Source: Paracoccaceae bacterium
GTDB taxonomy: Bacteria; Pseudomonadota; Alphaproteobacteria; Rhodobacterales; Rhodobacteraceae
Assembly (NCBI GenBank): GCA_022843025.1
Contig: JALHOL010000003.1
Span: 310,001-374,000 of the forward strand
Reading direction: 5' to 3'
DNA: 64,000 bases
The position numbers were made by a program, and so were the translations under genes. The notes beneath the pieces are model-generated. The model did no database searches, was not told the origin of the DNA, and saw only the letters and a list, made by a program, of their open reading frames with translations. Shown in pieces: positions 37,650 through 46,986 of this stretch. Each line of letters begins with the position of its first letter. Positions within the stretch are counted from its first letter, which is position 1.

Positions 37650-38092
37650 GCGCGAGTTTTGCCGTTGCCCTTGCGGGGCTGATCGCCGCTGGCGCGGTTC
37701 TGGCCATGCAGGCCCCGATCAATGGGGCGCTGGCGCGTGCGGCGGGCGATGCAACCTTTGCCGCCTGCATCAATTTCTTGGTGGGCTTTCTCGTGATGGG
37801 CTGCGTCGTTGTGCTGCGCGGGGCATGGCCTGCGACCGGTTTCATCGCCAATGCCCCGTCCTGGGCCTGGATCGGGGGGGCGCTGGGGGGATTTTACATC
37901 ACGATGATGGTGATGATGATCCCCATCACCGGGGCGCAGACGGCGGCCATGGCAGGAATCCTTGGCCAGTTGGTTATGGCGATGCTGCTAGATCATTTCG
38001 GGGCTTTCGGCCTGCCTGTACAGCCGATCACATGGCAGCGGATCGCAGGCCTTGCGATGGTGGCGGGTGGCGTGCTGTTGTCGCGCGCCTAA
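37646..38092 (+). CDS. YdcZ/DMT family small membrane transporter
   Basis: 148 residues with about five hydrophobic helices; AMQAPINGALARAAG and the C-terminal GVLLSRA helix are typical of YdcZ-type half-size DMT proteins. GTG 37646 overlaps the previous stop (GTGA). It closes the plus-strand operon and overlaps the convergent deacetylase-like gene by 4 nt. Substrate unknown. Confidence 0.82.
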   Translation: MSASFAVALAGLIAAGAVLAMQAPINGALARAAGDATFAACINFLVGFLVMGCVVVLRGAWPATGFIANAPSWAWIGGALGGFYITMMVMMIPITGAQTAAMAGILGQLVMAMLLDHFGAFGLPVQPITWQRIAGLAMVAGGVLLSRA

Positions 38093-38961
38093 AGCCCCAT
38101 TTCCCCGCGATACCATCCGGCGATTTCCTCGCCCGTCATCCAGACCACGCCGTCATGGCTGCGGATATGGTCAATCGCGCGCTCCAGATAACCGATCCGA
38201 TGCGGCACGCCCGACAGATAGGGATGCAGGCTAATCGCCATCACCCGCGGCTGGGTTGCGCCGTCCTGATAAAGGCGGTCGAACTGATCGATGCAGCGGT
38301 TCATGAACCCATCCGACGGCAGGTGCTGCACCGCATGCACCACGATGTCATTGGTTTCCACTGTATAGGGCACCTGCAACATCGGCCCGTGCTTGGTGTG
38401 CAGAACCGAGGGCAGATCGTCGATGGGCCAGTTGGCCACATATTCGATCCCTGCCGCGCGCAGATGATCCAGAGTTGCTTCCGTTTCCGTCAGACCGGGG
38501 CTTTCCCAGCCCACGGGGGCCTTGCCGGTGAAGCCTTTGATCGCGGCCACCGTGGCATCAATCGCCGCGCGCTGGTCATCCAGTTGGTGCATCGGGCGCT
38601 GCACAAAGCCGTGGCCCATGAACTCCCACCCGGCGTCGCGGGCGGCTTCGGCGATGCGCGGATAGCTGTTCACGATATTGCCGTTCAGCGCCATCGTCGC
38701 CCGCAACCCGCGCGATTGCAGCGCATCGAGGATGCGCCAGAAGCCTACCCGCATCCCGTATTCATGCCAGGCCCAGTTGGGCAAATCGGGCTGCAACGGA
38801 TTGCCCATGGGCGGGGTCAGCACCTGCCGTGGCATCGGGCGTTCCAGCGCCCATTCTTCGATGTTCACGATGAACCAAACCGCCACACGCGCCCCGCCGG
38901 GGAGGGTGAGCTTTGGGCGGTCAGGGAACGCCTCATAGGGCGCGCGGTCGCTCATGCGCAT
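38089..38961 (-). CDS. Polysaccharide deacetylase family protein (PuuE/allantoinase-like)
   Basis: 290 residues of the NodB-type carbohydrate esterase 4 fold. The segment GWEFMGHGFVQRPMHQLD and the late SLHPYLSG motif resemble the PuuE-type allantoinase and N-carbamoyl/peptidoglycan deacetylase subgroup rather than chitin deacetylases. It would hydrolyse a C-N bond of an amide or cyclic ureide, which would fit N-heterocycle breakdown. The substrate is not known. Confidence 0.82.
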   Translation of the reverse strand: MRMSDRAPYEAFPDRPKLTLPGGARVAVWFIVNIEEWALERPMPRQVLTPPMGNPLQPDLPNWAWHEYGMRVGFWRILDALQSRGLRATMALNGNIVNSYPRIAEAARDAGWEFMGHGFVQRPMHQLDDQRAAIDATVAAIKGFTGKAPVGWESPGLTETEATLDHLRAAGIEYVANWPIDDLPSVLHTKHGPMLQVPYTVETNDIVVHAVQHLPSDGFMNRCIDQFDRLYQDGATQPRVMAISLHPYLSGVPHRIGYLERAIDHIRSHDGVVWMTGEEIAGWYRGEMGL

Positions 38962-39029
38962 CGGGCAGGTCTTTCCTTGTCAGGTCTCAGGGGAAAGGGC
39001 CGCAAGCCAAAGGCCAGCGGCCCAAAGGA

Positions 39030-40124
39030 TCAGAGCGACAGGCCCAAAAGCCGTGCGGCAGTGCCGCCGGCGACTTTGGCGGTGTCCTCGGTCGAAAGCC
39101 CGGCGCTGATCACATGTTCAACCGGATCGTAATCGCACATGTCATAGGGGTAGTCGGTCCCCATCACGATCTTGTCGGCCCCATAAACCTTGACCAGATA
39201 TTCCAACTGATGCGGGGTGAAGACCACATTGTCGAAATAGACCTTGCGCAGGTAATGCGTCGGCGGATGCGGCAGGTCGGCATGGCTGTCCTTGCGTGCG
39301 CCCCAGGCATGATCGATCCGGCCGGAATAGGAGGGCAGATAGCCGCCGCCATGCACTGCCAGAATCTTCAGATCCGGCATCCGCTCCAAAGTGCCGGAGA
39401 AGATCAGGTGATGCAGGGCAATCGTTGTTTCCAGCGGGTTCCCGATCACGTTCGAGAAGTAGTAATCATGGAAGCGGTCGCCATGGGTGAACCCGTTGGG
39501 ATGGATCATCACCAGTGCGCCCAACTCTTCCGCGCGCTTCCAGAAGGGCGCGAATTGCGGGGCGGCGAGTTCAGCGCCATGGACGTTCGTCAGCACCTCC
39601 ACGCCTTTGAACCCCAGCGTGTTCATGCAGTATTCAAGTTCTTTCACCGCCTCGGCTGCGTCCTGCATGGCCACGGTGCCAAGCCCGGCGAAGCGATCCG
39701 GGCGCTTGGCGACAAAGCCTGCAATCCCTTCGTTCACCATGCGGCTGGCCTTGACGGCATTTTCGACGGGGACAGAGTAATAGCATTGGAACGGCGGCGG
39801 GGCGACGACCTGAAAATCAATCCCCATCGCATCCAGCACGGCCAGGCGGTCATCCATATCGACCATGGCAACCTTGCGGTCGGCGTCCTGGGTCATGTTG
39901 ATCGACTTGGTTTCCGCATTGGAATGCCGGACCATGGCGATATCGGTCATCACCAGATGCGGGGCGATATAAGCGGCGGCCTCAGGGACGGCGACGTGTG
40001 CGTGAATATCCACCGTGGGCGTTTTCAAACGCTTTGCGCCGTCGGGCCGCTGGCGGGCAGCGGTCGGCCCGTAGCGGTTTACGTAATCGCCGCGATCGGC
40101 CGTATCTATCGTGCTATGAGACAT
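39030..40124 (-). CDS. ACMSD-type amidohydrolase/decarboxylase
   Basis: 364 residues of the amidohydrolase superfamily. Metal ligands can be placed at His41-x-His43 (DIHAH), His208 (IHPNG), His258 (VHGGG) and Asp324 (GTDYP). This arrangement matches aminocarboxymuconate-semialdehyde decarboxylase and related aromatic-acid decarboxylases, which remove CO2 from unsaturated or aromatic acids. An AAGGA Shine-Dalgarno precedes ATG 40124. It fits a ring-cleavage or aromatic-acid step in this island. Confidence 0.87.
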   Translation of the reverse strand: MSHSTIDTADRGDYVNRYGPTAARQRPDGAKRLKTPTVDIHAHVAVPEAAAYIAPHLVMTDIAMVRHSNAETKSINMTQDADRKVAMVDMDDRLAVLDAMGIDFQVVAPPPFQCYYSVPVENAVKASRMVNEGIAGFVAKRPDRFAGLGTVAMQDAAEAVKELEYCMNTLGFKGVEVLTNVHGAELAAPQFAPFWKRAEELGALVMIHPNGFTHGDRFHDYYFSNVIGNPLETTIALHHLIFSGTLERMPDLKILAVHGGGYLPSYSGRIDHAWGARKDSHADLPHPPTHYLRKVYFDNVVFTPHQLEYLVKVYGADKIVMGTDYPYDMCDYDPVEHVISAGLSTEDTAKVAGGTAARLLGLSL

Positions 40125-40207
40125 GGAACAGTCCTTTTGAGGGTCGGAGTAATGCCAATCGGACCGCCTGAAGGCGCAATTCCGTGGTGAAGATCAGGAT
40201 GCGTGAC

Positions 40208-40231
40208 GGGCAGCCCCGATGGGGACTGCCC
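40208..40231. terminator. Hairpin between the ABC binding protein and amidohydrolase genes
   Basis: GGGCAGCCCC (40208-40217) pairs with GGGGACTGCCC (40221-40231) with one bulged base. No T-tract follows on the minus strand, so it may only attenuate transcription or protect mRNA. Confidence 0.4.
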
Positions 40232-40239
40232 GCGCAGGG

Positions 40240-41274
40240 TTACTTGTTGGCTTCAAGCCAGGCTGCTGCCTCGGCCTCGACCTCGGCGCGGTCGAAATCA
40301 TTGGCGGCAGCGATGTAGGTGTCGTTGAGGAAGGTGGTCACATCCACCTGTTCCGGCACGGCACCTGACGAGACGAGACGCGGCTGAAGCGCGGTCCAGA
40401 CGTCGGATTGCAGATCACCCAGACGCTCGGTCGTCGATACGTTCATGCCGATGGACATATCGAGGAACAGTTGACCTGCCGCCTCGTTTTCCCATTCAGC
40501 CGGCACGCCCTTGCGCAGCGCCTGCGCCACCATTTCCGGGTTCACGGAAGCCACATACATCCCCTTGGACCAGGCCTTGAGGAAACCTTCGATGGCGTCA
40601 CGCTTCTCTTCGATGGTGTCGGCATTCACGGCGAAGGTGTTCGCCGGGCTAGCCAGCATTTCGGGCGGCGTGATCAGGCGGACGTTGATCCCATTGGCGT
40701 TGAGCGAGATCCAGTCCGGGGCCGCGCCGGAAATGGCCGAGACCTGACCGTCGCGGATCGCGGCGGCAAGCGTCGGACCGCTTTCACCCAAAACCACGGT
40801 TTCCACATCATCAATCGACTTGCCCACCACATCGAGCGATGCCTGAAGGAAGGCGCGGTCACGGTCAGAGACGAGACCAACAGTCGTGCCGGCAAGATCG
40901 TCAACCGAGTCATATTCGCTGGTATCCAGAACACCGATGGCTTCGGGCGCGTTCTGCATCACTTCATAGACGGTGTTGATATTGGCGCCGGCCAGCCGCG
41001 CGTTGATCGTTTCGACCGGGTCCAGCATGGCCAGATCGGCCTGCCCGTTCTGCACGAAGGCGACATAGGGGATCGAGGTGTCGGACGGCAGCAGGTTCAC
41101 CTCCACCCCTTCTTCGGCGAAGTAGCCAAGCGCCTCGGCCACGACGAGCGGAAAGAAGTTGGTCGACCGCGGCAGCGGGTTGATCATGTTGACCGGGGTC
41201 AACTCTTGCGCGACAGCGGGCACCGTTACCACCGCCAGCGCGGTGCTCAGCATCAAGGTCTTGAAGATCGTCAT
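40240..41274 (-). CDS. ABC transporter substrate-binding protein (NMT1/SsuA type)
   Basis: 344 residues with a signal peptide (MTIFKTLMLSTALAVVTVPA) and the NMT1/THI5-SsuA fold, as in binding proteins for sulfonates, taurine, thiamine precursors and aromatic carboxylates. A GGGAGG Shine-Dalgarno lies before the ATG. It is the last gene of an ATPase-permease-permease-binding protein operon and presumably supplies the island with its substrate. Confidence 0.88.
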   Translation of the reverse strand: MTIFKTLMLSTALAVVTVPAVAQELTPVNMINPLPRSTNFFPLVVAEALGYFAEEGVEVNLLPSDTSIPYVAFVQNGQADLAMLDPVETINARLAGANINTVYEVMQNAPEAIGVLDTSEYDSVDDLAGTTVGLVSDRDRAFLQASLDVVGKSIDDVETVVLGESGPTLAAAIRDGQVSAISGAAPDWISLNANGINVRLITPPEMLASPANTFAVNADTIEEKRDAIEGFLKAWSKGMYVASVNPEMVAQALRKGVPAEWENEAAGQLFLDMSIGMNVSTTERLGDLQSDVWTALQPRLVSSGAVPEQVDVTTFLNDTYIAAANDFDRAEVEAEAAAWLEANK

Positions 41275-41326
41275 TGGTCGTTCCTCCCAGAATTTTTGTT
41301 GATTTTTCGTGACTTGTTTTCGCCCC

Positions 41327-42172
41327 TTACTTTTCCGCGTCCGATTTCCAGGCCCGGGCGCGGGCGCGCGACACCGCCGACAAGCGCGCTTCCCGACGCC
41401 AGAACACGATCCGGTCGTCCAGGAATTCCATCGTGTAGAACAGCAGCAGCCCGATCAGCGTCATGCTCAGCAGCGTGGCAAGCGACGACGCCATATCCAG
41501 AGAAAAGGAGAAGCGGGCCATCAGGACGCCCACGCCTGCGGTGGCCTGCGCGAATTCGGCCACGACCGCGCCGATCAGCGCCGTGGTCAGCCCGATCTTC
41601 AGCCCGGCAAACATCAGCGGCAGCGCCGCAGGCACCCGCAGTTGCAGAAAAACCTGCCGCCGGGTGGCGCCGAAGGAACGGAACAGTTCTTCCCGGTCCG
41701 GATCGGTCTGGCGAAGGCCGGTCAGCGTGTTCACGAAGATCGGGAAAAAGCAGATCACGGCAGCAAGGGCGATTTTTGATCCCATGCCATAGCCGAACCA
41801 TGCGATGATGATGGGCGTCAACGCGATCCCCGGTGTCACGTTCAGCACCACCGCATAGGGCGAGACATAGCGTTCAAAACCCTCGGAAAGCGATGACGAC
41901 ACAGCAAGCGCAATCGCCACACCCGCCCCAATCAGAAAGCCGAAGACGGCCTCGGCCAGGGTGATGAAGAAGTGTTCGTAGATCGTGCCTTTGGTCACAT
42001 ACAGTTCGACGATGGCCCCTAGAATGGCGCTGGGGCGCGGCACCATGATCGTGTCGATCGTCCCGGATGCGACGGCCCATTCCCACAGAACGATTAGCGC
42101 CGCGAAGAGCATCAGATGCGGCAGGATGCGGAACAGCCAGTAAAGCCATGCCTCTGGTTCACGCATGGGCAT
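41327..42172 (-). CDS. ABC transporter permease (SsuC-like)
   Basis: 281 residues with six hydrophobic helices and the cytoplasmic EAA loop, here ELFRSFGATRRQVFLQLRVP. It forms half of the membrane channel, paired with the adjacent permease. The start overlaps the neighbour's 3' end by 14 nt. C-terminal helices are followed by a charged tail. Confidence 0.88.
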   Translation of the reverse strand: MPMREPEAWLYWLFRILPHLMLFAALIVLWEWAVASGTIDTIMVPRPSAILGAIVELYVTKGTIYEHFFITLAEAVFGFLIGAGVAIALAVSSSLSEGFERYVSPYAVVLNVTPGIALTPIIIAWFGYGMGSKIALAAVICFFPIFVNTLTGLRQTDPDREELFRSFGATRRQVFLQLRVPAALPLMFAGLKIGLTTALIGAVVAEFAQATAGVGVLMARFSFSLDMASSLATLLSMTLIGLLLFYTMEFLDDRIVFWRREARLSAVSRARARAWKSDAEK

Positions 42173-43028
42173 TCCCTTTCTGTGACATGGCCCAGGCGCG
42201 GGCGCGCTTGGCGCCCACGCGGCGCAGACCGGCCTCGTTCTTCCAATAGGCGATGTGGTGATCGAGCATTTCCATGCCCTTGAAGATCAGGAACCCGATC
42301 AGCGTCAGGGTCAGGATGCAGGCAAAGGCCGAGGCCATGTTCAGGTTGCGCGTATAGGTCAGGATCAGGGTTCCGATGCCCTGATCGCGCTGGATGAATT
42401 CCGCCACCAGCACGCCCGACAGCGCGGATGTCAGCGCCAGCCGTTCGCCTGCCATGATCACCGGCACGGCTTCGGGCAGCACCAACTTGCGCAGAACCTG
42501 CATCTTGGAGGCGCCCAGAGACCGCATCAGTTCCATCCGGTCGCGATCGACGTTGATCACACCTGACAGCGTGTTGATGAAGGGCGCGAAGAAACAGACC
42601 AGCATGATGATGGCGATCTTTGACGTCACGCCAAAGCCCAGCGCCGCAATCAGCAGCGGTGCCACCGCGATGCGGGGGGTGGCTTCCAGCACGATCACGT
42701 AAGGTTGCAGGAACCGCCGCACCACGGCGTTCATGCCCACCACCGCGCCCAGCCCGATGCCAAGAAGTGATCCTGCAGTAAAACCTGCCAGCACCAAACC
42801 GAGCGAGACGTAGAGGTGATACCAGATGTTCCCTTGGCTGACATAAATCCGCCAGACCGAAGTGAGGATCGCGCTGGGTGCGGGAAAGAACAGCGGGTCC
42901 AGCCAACCCATCTGCGCGCCCAGTTCCCACAACAGGATCAGCGTCAGGAAGATGCCCAGATGGGTGAACAATCGGCGTTGCCGAAGGCTGGTCGCGCCTG
43001 TCGCGGGGATGGCTGTCATCTCTGCCAT
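42159..43028 (-). CDS. ABC transporter permease (SsuC-like)
   Basis: 289 residues, six helices, with the EAA loop ELMRSLGASKMQVLRKLVLP. It is a paralogue of the downstream permease, suggesting a heterodimeric channel. ATG 43028 shares one base with the ATPase stop (TGATG); an upstream TTG would add only one residue. Confidence 0.88.
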   Translation of the reverse strand: MAEMTAIPATGATSLRQRRLFTHLGIFLTLILLWELGAQMGWLDPLFFPAPSAILTSVWRIYVSQGNIWYHLYVSLGLVLAGFTAGSLLGIGLGAVVGMNAVVRRFLQPYVIVLEATPRIAVAPLLIAALGFGVTSKIAIIMLVCFFAPFINTLSGVINVDRDRMELMRSLGASKMQVLRKLVLPEAVPVIMAGERLALTSALSGVLVAEFIQRDQGIGTLILTYTRNLNMASAFACILTLTLIGFLIFKGMEMLDHHIAYWKNEAGLRRVGAKRARAWAMSQKGNAHA

Positions 43029-43816
43029 CAATGTGTTCCCAGAATATCGCGCACTTCGGCCACCAGCGCATTGAATTCGGGTGTCAGGGTCAGTTCGGGC
43101 GTGCGGGGCCGGGCAAAGGGCACGTGCACCATGCGCGCCAAACGGCCGGGGCGCGGCGTCATCACCATCACCTCATCCGCCAGAAAGATCGCCTCGAGGA
43201 TGTTGTGGGTCACGAACAGCGTCGTAGCCCCCACCTCGCCCACGATGCGCATCAATTCGATGTTCAACCGTTCGCGCGTGAATTCATCCAGCGCGCCAAA
43301 GGGTTCGTCCAGCAACAGGATATCCACACCCGTCTGTAACAGCCGCGCCAGCGCAACGCGCTGTTGCATGCCGCCCGACAACTGGCTGGGAAAGGAAAAG
43401 GCGAAATCCTTCAGCCCGACCATGGCAAGCAATTCGGCCGCGCGGGCCTTGTCCGCCGCCGTGACAGACCGCTGGATTTCGACAGGAAGCAGCACGTTTT
43501 CAATCGCCGTGCGCCATTCAAGAAGGGTGGCGCGCTGAAACATCATGCCGACATCGGTATGCGGGCCGGTCACATCGCGGCCATGCACGGTCAATTGCCC
43601 GGATGTGCGGTCGATCAGGCCCGCGATCAGACGCAACAAAGTGGATTTTCCGCAACCCGAAGGCCCCACAAGCGACACGAAGGATCCGGCCTGAATCGAG
43701 AAGCTGGCCCCTTCCAGCGCGATCACGCTGCCGCCGCCGAACGACTTTCCGACACCCCGTCCTTCGATCACGGTTCTGCTTTGCGCCATCGCGTCCATTC
43801 TTCCCAAAGGCTGCAT
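43028..43816 (-). CDS. ABC transporter ATP-binding protein (SsuB-like)
   Basis: 262 residues: Walker A GPSGCGKST, signature LSGGMQQRVALARL, Walker B DILLLDEPFGALD and a switch His in VTHN. It powers the two permeases. ATG 43816 has a GGGGAG Shine-Dalgarno 8 nt upstream; GTG 43825 is also in frame but overlaps that Shine-Dalgarno. Confidence 0.92.
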   Translation of the reverse strand: MQPLGRMDAMAQSRTVIEGRGVGKSFGGGSVIALEGASFSIQAGSFVSLVGPSGCGKSTLLRLIAGLIDRTSGQLTVHGRDVTGPHTDVGMMFQRATLLEWRTAIENVLLPVEIQRSVTAADKARAAELLAMVGLKDFAFSFPSQLSGGMQQRVALARLLQTGVDILLLDEPFGALDEFTRERLNIELMRIVGEVGATTLFVTHNILEAIFLADEVMVMTPRPGRLARMVHVPFARPRTPELTLTPEFNALVAEVRDILGTH

Positions 43817-43880
43817 CGTGTTCACTCCCCGGTTCCTCCCGACACAGCCAGCCGATATGCCACGCTGCTTTGTTTCGACC

Positions 43881-43908
43881 TTGCCTGATATATCAGAGAT
43901 TCAGGCAA
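43881..43908. promoter_or_regulatory. Candidate GntR operator before the ABC operon
   Basis: Two nested dyads: TTGCCTGA-N12-TCAGGCAA (43881-43908) and the perfect palindrome CTGATATATCAG (43885-43896). It lies in the 111-nt gap between the GntR stop and the ABC ATPase start. Read on the minus strand, 13 of 14 bases match the motif in front of the GntR gene. Confidence 0.6.
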
Positions 43909-43927
43909 TAAAAAACGCAACCCCCAT

Positions 43928-44572
43928 TCAATCCACAATTGGCCGCTGACCGAGCCCACGCATGATGGAGCCGCGCGATTTTCCGACGTGCCGCGTCACC
44001 ATCCGCGCCGCCGCAGCGCCATTGCGCGCCTGCAGGGCATCGATGATCTCGTTATGGTCGGCCAGCGGGTCCGCAAGGGCATCCTCGCGCCGCAGGGTCG
44101 ACAGAGAAACAAGACAGAGGCGATCATAGACCTCCATCAGGCGGCGGGTTTCCTCGGCCAGCCGCCGGTTGCCGGTCATATCTGCCAGACCATAGTGAAA
44201 CGAGCGATTATAGGCTGCAAACGCAGAAATAGACGTCAAATCTGTGGTACGAAAGGCATCCAGACTCGCCAGTTGCGCATCCGTCGCCTTATCCGCCAGC
44301 AGCCGCACCACGCCCGTTTCCAGAATGGCGCGCAGTTCCAGGATATCATCCGCATCCGCCACTGAAATCGGTTTGACCCTGTGGCCCCGCCGCGGCTCGA
44401 TCTCGATCAGGCCTTCGAATTCCAGTTTCTGCATCGCGTCGCGCACCGGCGATTTGGACACGCCGTAGCGCCGCGCCAGTTCGTTTTCGCGCAATTCCTC
44501 GCCCGGTCGAAGTTGGCAGGACAGGATTTCACCCCGAACCATTTCAAAGACCCTGTTTCGAACTAGGCTCAC
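43928..44572 (-). CDS. GntR family (FCD-domain) transcriptional regulator
   Basis: 214 residues: an N-terminal winged helix (about 1-70; PGEELRENELARRYGVSKSPVRDA) and a C-terminal helical FCD domain with metal/ligand-binding residues (for example FHYGLADMTGNRRL). FCD-GntR proteins usually repress catabolic or transport genes and respond to a carboxylic acid. GTG 44572 is chosen because AGAGAGG lies 9 nt upstream; longer frames start at 44605 and 44641. Confidence 0.86.
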   Translation of the reverse strand: MSLVRNRVFEMVRGEILSCQLRPGEELRENELARRYGVSKSPVRDAMQKLEFEGLIEIEPRRGHRVKPISVADADDILELRAILETGVVRLLADKATDAQLASLDAFRTTDLTSISAFAAYNRSFHYGLADMTGNRRLAEETRRLMEVYDRLCLVSLSTLRREDALADPLADHNEIIDALQARNGAAAARMVTRHVGKSRGSIMRGLGQRPIVD

Positions 44573-44583
44573 TGATTCACACC

Positions 44584-44597
44584 TCTCTGATATTTCA
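44584..44597. promoter_or_regulatory. Second candidate GntR site, before its own gene
   Basis: TCTCTGATATTTCA lies 12-25 nt upstream of the GntR start and overlaps its Shine-Dalgarno region. It repeats the minus-strand motif at 43885-43898 with one change, suggesting autoregulation. Confidence 0.5.
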
Positions 44598-44645
44598 AGA
44601 AGCATGATTTGCGGAGATGCTTGCGTCAAGGCTGCTTTCATCGCC

Positions 44646-45650
44646 CTAGCTGTCTTTTGCCAGGCGGATCGTGCCGCCCCCTGCCGCCGAGGCGACGATC
44701 GCCTCAAGGATCGCGATGTTGCCGACCAGCTGCTCGGGCGTGAAGCTGTAGCTGGCCCTGCCCTGCGCGGCTTGCGCGAACAGGTCAAGATTGGCGCGCA
44801 CGGAATCCGTCCAGTCATAGGTAATCACGCGCGGCGGTTGCCCGGTGACCTGCACCGTCAGGGTCGATGGGCCGGGCGTATCCGGATGGGTTTCGTTGCG
44901 GTATTCGGCCCAGGCCTTGGTGCCAAACACGGTAAAGCGAAGGTAAAGCGGCGTGTAGAGCACCGCGTTCAGATAGGCCGTCGGGCCAGAATGGAACCGG
45001 ATCAAGGCTGAGACTACATCGCCGTTGTCGCCGGGCAGCACGCGCTTGGCCGTCATCGCCTGCACTTCCGAAGCCGGGCCAAACAGGTTCACAAAGGCAT
45101 CCGACAGATGGATCCCCATCGCCGTATAACCCGCCGCCGGGCTTTCGGTGGCGCTGCGCCGCCAATCGGTGACCGGCACGTTGATCAGCTTGTCATGGCT
45201 GAAGTTGCCCTCGGCATGCATGATCTCGCCCAATTCGCCGGCGCGGACCATGCGTTCCACTTCCAGCATCGCGAGTTCGAACCGCCGCTCATGCCCCATG
45301 CCCAGCACGACTTGCTTTTCCTGACACAGCGCCACTGACGCCCGCGCCTCGGCCACGTTCAGCGCAAGGGGCTTTTCGCAAAACACATGCTTGCCCGCAT
45401 GGGCCGCCGCCGCGATCTGCTGCGTGTGCAGGCTGTTGGGCGTGGTCAGGATAACGGCATGGATGTCCGGATCAGACAGCACCGCGGCGTAGTCGCCCGT
45501 CACCGGCACGCCGTATTTCGCAGTGTATTCCCCCTGCTTTTCAGGGAACAGATCCACCGCCCGCGTGATGCGCATCTCGGTTGATGCCTGCATCCGTTCG
45601 GTGATGGTCTTGCCCCACCAGCCAAGGCCAATGACTGCTGCATTCAACAT
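44646..45650 (-). CDS. Gfo/Idh/MocA family oxidoreductase (copy 2)
   Basis: 334 residues with the Rossmann motif VIGLGWWGKTI and the catalytic CEKPLALN segment. The first residues almost duplicate the copy at 36639-37649. It lies 13 nt after the HisD-like gene, as the last gene of the minus-strand dehydrogenase run. Substrate unknown. Confidence 0.87.
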   Translation of the reverse strand: MLNAAVIGLGWWGKTITERMQASTEMRITRAVDLFPEKQGEYTAKYGVPVTGDYAAVLSDPDIHAVILTTPNSLHTQQIAAAAHAGKHVFCEKPLALNVAEARASVALCQEKQVVLGMGHERRFELAMLEVERMVRAGELGEIMHAEGNFSHDKLINVPVTDWRRSATESPAAGYTAMGIHLSDAFVNLFGPASEVQAMTAKRVLPGDNGDVVSALIRFHSGPTAYLNAVLYTPLYLRFTVFGTKAWAEYRNETHPDTPGPSTLTVQVTGQPPRVITYDWTDSVRANLDLFAQAAQGRASYSFTPEQLVGNIAILEAIVASAAGGGTIRLAKDS

Positions 45651-45663
45651 GGTCCCGTCCCCT

Positions 45664-46971
45664 TCATTCCGCCGCCGTGCCATAGGCCACGTTGCGCCCG
45701 CCATAACGGCGGACACGCACATTGGCCTGTTCGGCATGGCCGACAAATCCTTCCAGCATGCACAGGCGCGAACAGGCCTCGCCCACCAAGGCGCTGGCCT
45801 CATCCGTCAAGACGCGCTGATAGGTGCAGGTCTTCAGGAACTTGCCCACCCACAGCCCGCCGGTATAGCGCGCAGCCCCCCGCGTCGGAAGCGTGTGGTT
45901 CGTGCCGATCACCTTGTCGCCGTATGCCACGTTCGTGCGCGGCCCCAGAAACAGCGCGCCGTAATTGGTCATGTGGGTCAGGAAGTAATCCGGGTCGCGC
46001 GTCATCACCTGCACATGTTCCGAAGCGATGCGGTCGGCCTCGGCCACCATCTCGTCCAGACTGTCGCAAACGATAACCTCGCCGTAATCCTTCCAGGCTT
46101 GCGCGGCGATCCTAGCCGTCGGCAAGATGGCAAGCAGGCGTTCCACCTCGGCCATCGTGGCACGCGCCAGCGCCTCGGAATTCGTCAGCAGCACGGCGGG
46201 GCTGGTCGGCCCATGCTCGGCCTGACCCAGCAGATCGGTGGCGCAAAGCTCCGCATCCACGCTGTCATCCGCGATCACCAGCGTTTCCGTGGGCCCAGCG
46301 AACAGATCGATCCCCACCCGCCCGTAAAGCTGCCGCTTGGCTTCGGCTACAAAGGCATTGCCCGGCCCCACTAGCATATCGACGGGCGCGATGCTTTCCG
46401 TGCCCAGCGCCATGGCCCCCACCGCCTGCATTCCGCCCAGCACGTAAATCTCATCCGCGCCCGCCATATGCATCGCGGCCACGATGGCCGGATGCGGTGC
46501 CCCATGGAACGGCGGGGCCGAGGCGATGACTCGCTTTACTCCCGCAACCTTGGCCGTCACCACCGACATATGGGCCGAGGCGACCATGGGATACTTACCC
46601 CCCGGCACATAGCAGCCCACCGAATTCACCGGGATATTGCGATGCCCCAGCACCACGCCGGGCAGGGTTTCCACCTCGATATCCTGCAAGGCGGCGCGCT
46701 GATGCCGGGCAAAATTGCCGACCTGTTCCTGCGCGAAACGGATATCCTCCAGATCACGGCGCGACACTTGCGATATGGCCTTTTCAATCTCCACCTCTGA
46801 CAGGCGGAACTGCGCAGGCTCCCAGCCATCGAACTGCTTTGACAGGGCGCGCACGGCAGCATCGCCCTCGGCCCCAATGCGGGCGAGCGTCTCTTCGACC
46901 GTGCGGCGCACAGCGGCATCGGCCTCGGCCCGCACTTCGGCGCGCATCGCTGTTTTCAGATGGCGTGGCAT
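45664..46971 (-). CDS. Histidinol dehydrogenase family protein (HpsN-like)
   Basis: 435 residues of the HisD fold: [21 protein letters not shown] and the zinc-site [11 protein letters not shown]. The QAEHG variant, and its location in a catabolic cluster without other his genes, suggest a sulfopropanediol 3-dehydrogenase (HpsN)-like enzyme oxidising an alcohol to an acid with NAD, not histidine synthesis. The substrate remains inferred. Confidence 0.82.
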   Translation of the reverse strand: MPRHLKTAMRAEVRAEADAAVRRTVEETLARIGAEGDAAVRALSKQFDGWEPAQFRLSEVEIEKAISQVSRRDLEDIRFAQEQVGNFARHQRAALQDIEVETLPGVVLGHRNIPVNSVGCYVPGGKYPMVASAHMSVVTAKVAGVKRVIASAPPFHGAPHPAIVAAMHMAGADEIYVLGGMQAVGAMALGTESIAPVDMLVGPGNAFVAEAKRQLYGRVGIDLFAGPTETLVIADDSVDAELCATDLLGQAEHGPTSPAVLLTNSEALARATMAEVERLLAILPTARIAAQAWKDYGEVIVCDSLDEMVAEADRIASEHVQVMTRDPDYFLTHMTNYGALFLGPRTNVAYGDKVIGTNHTLPTRGAARYTGGLWVGKFLKTCTYQRVLTDEASALVGEACSRLCMLEGFVGHAEQANVRVRRYGGRNVAYGTAAE

Positions 46972-46986
46972 GGCCCTGTCTCCCTG

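Noticed and set aside
45664-46971. Histidine biosynthesis hisD
   Set aside because: No other his genes are nearby, the zinc motif is the QAEHG variant, and the operon is catabolic.
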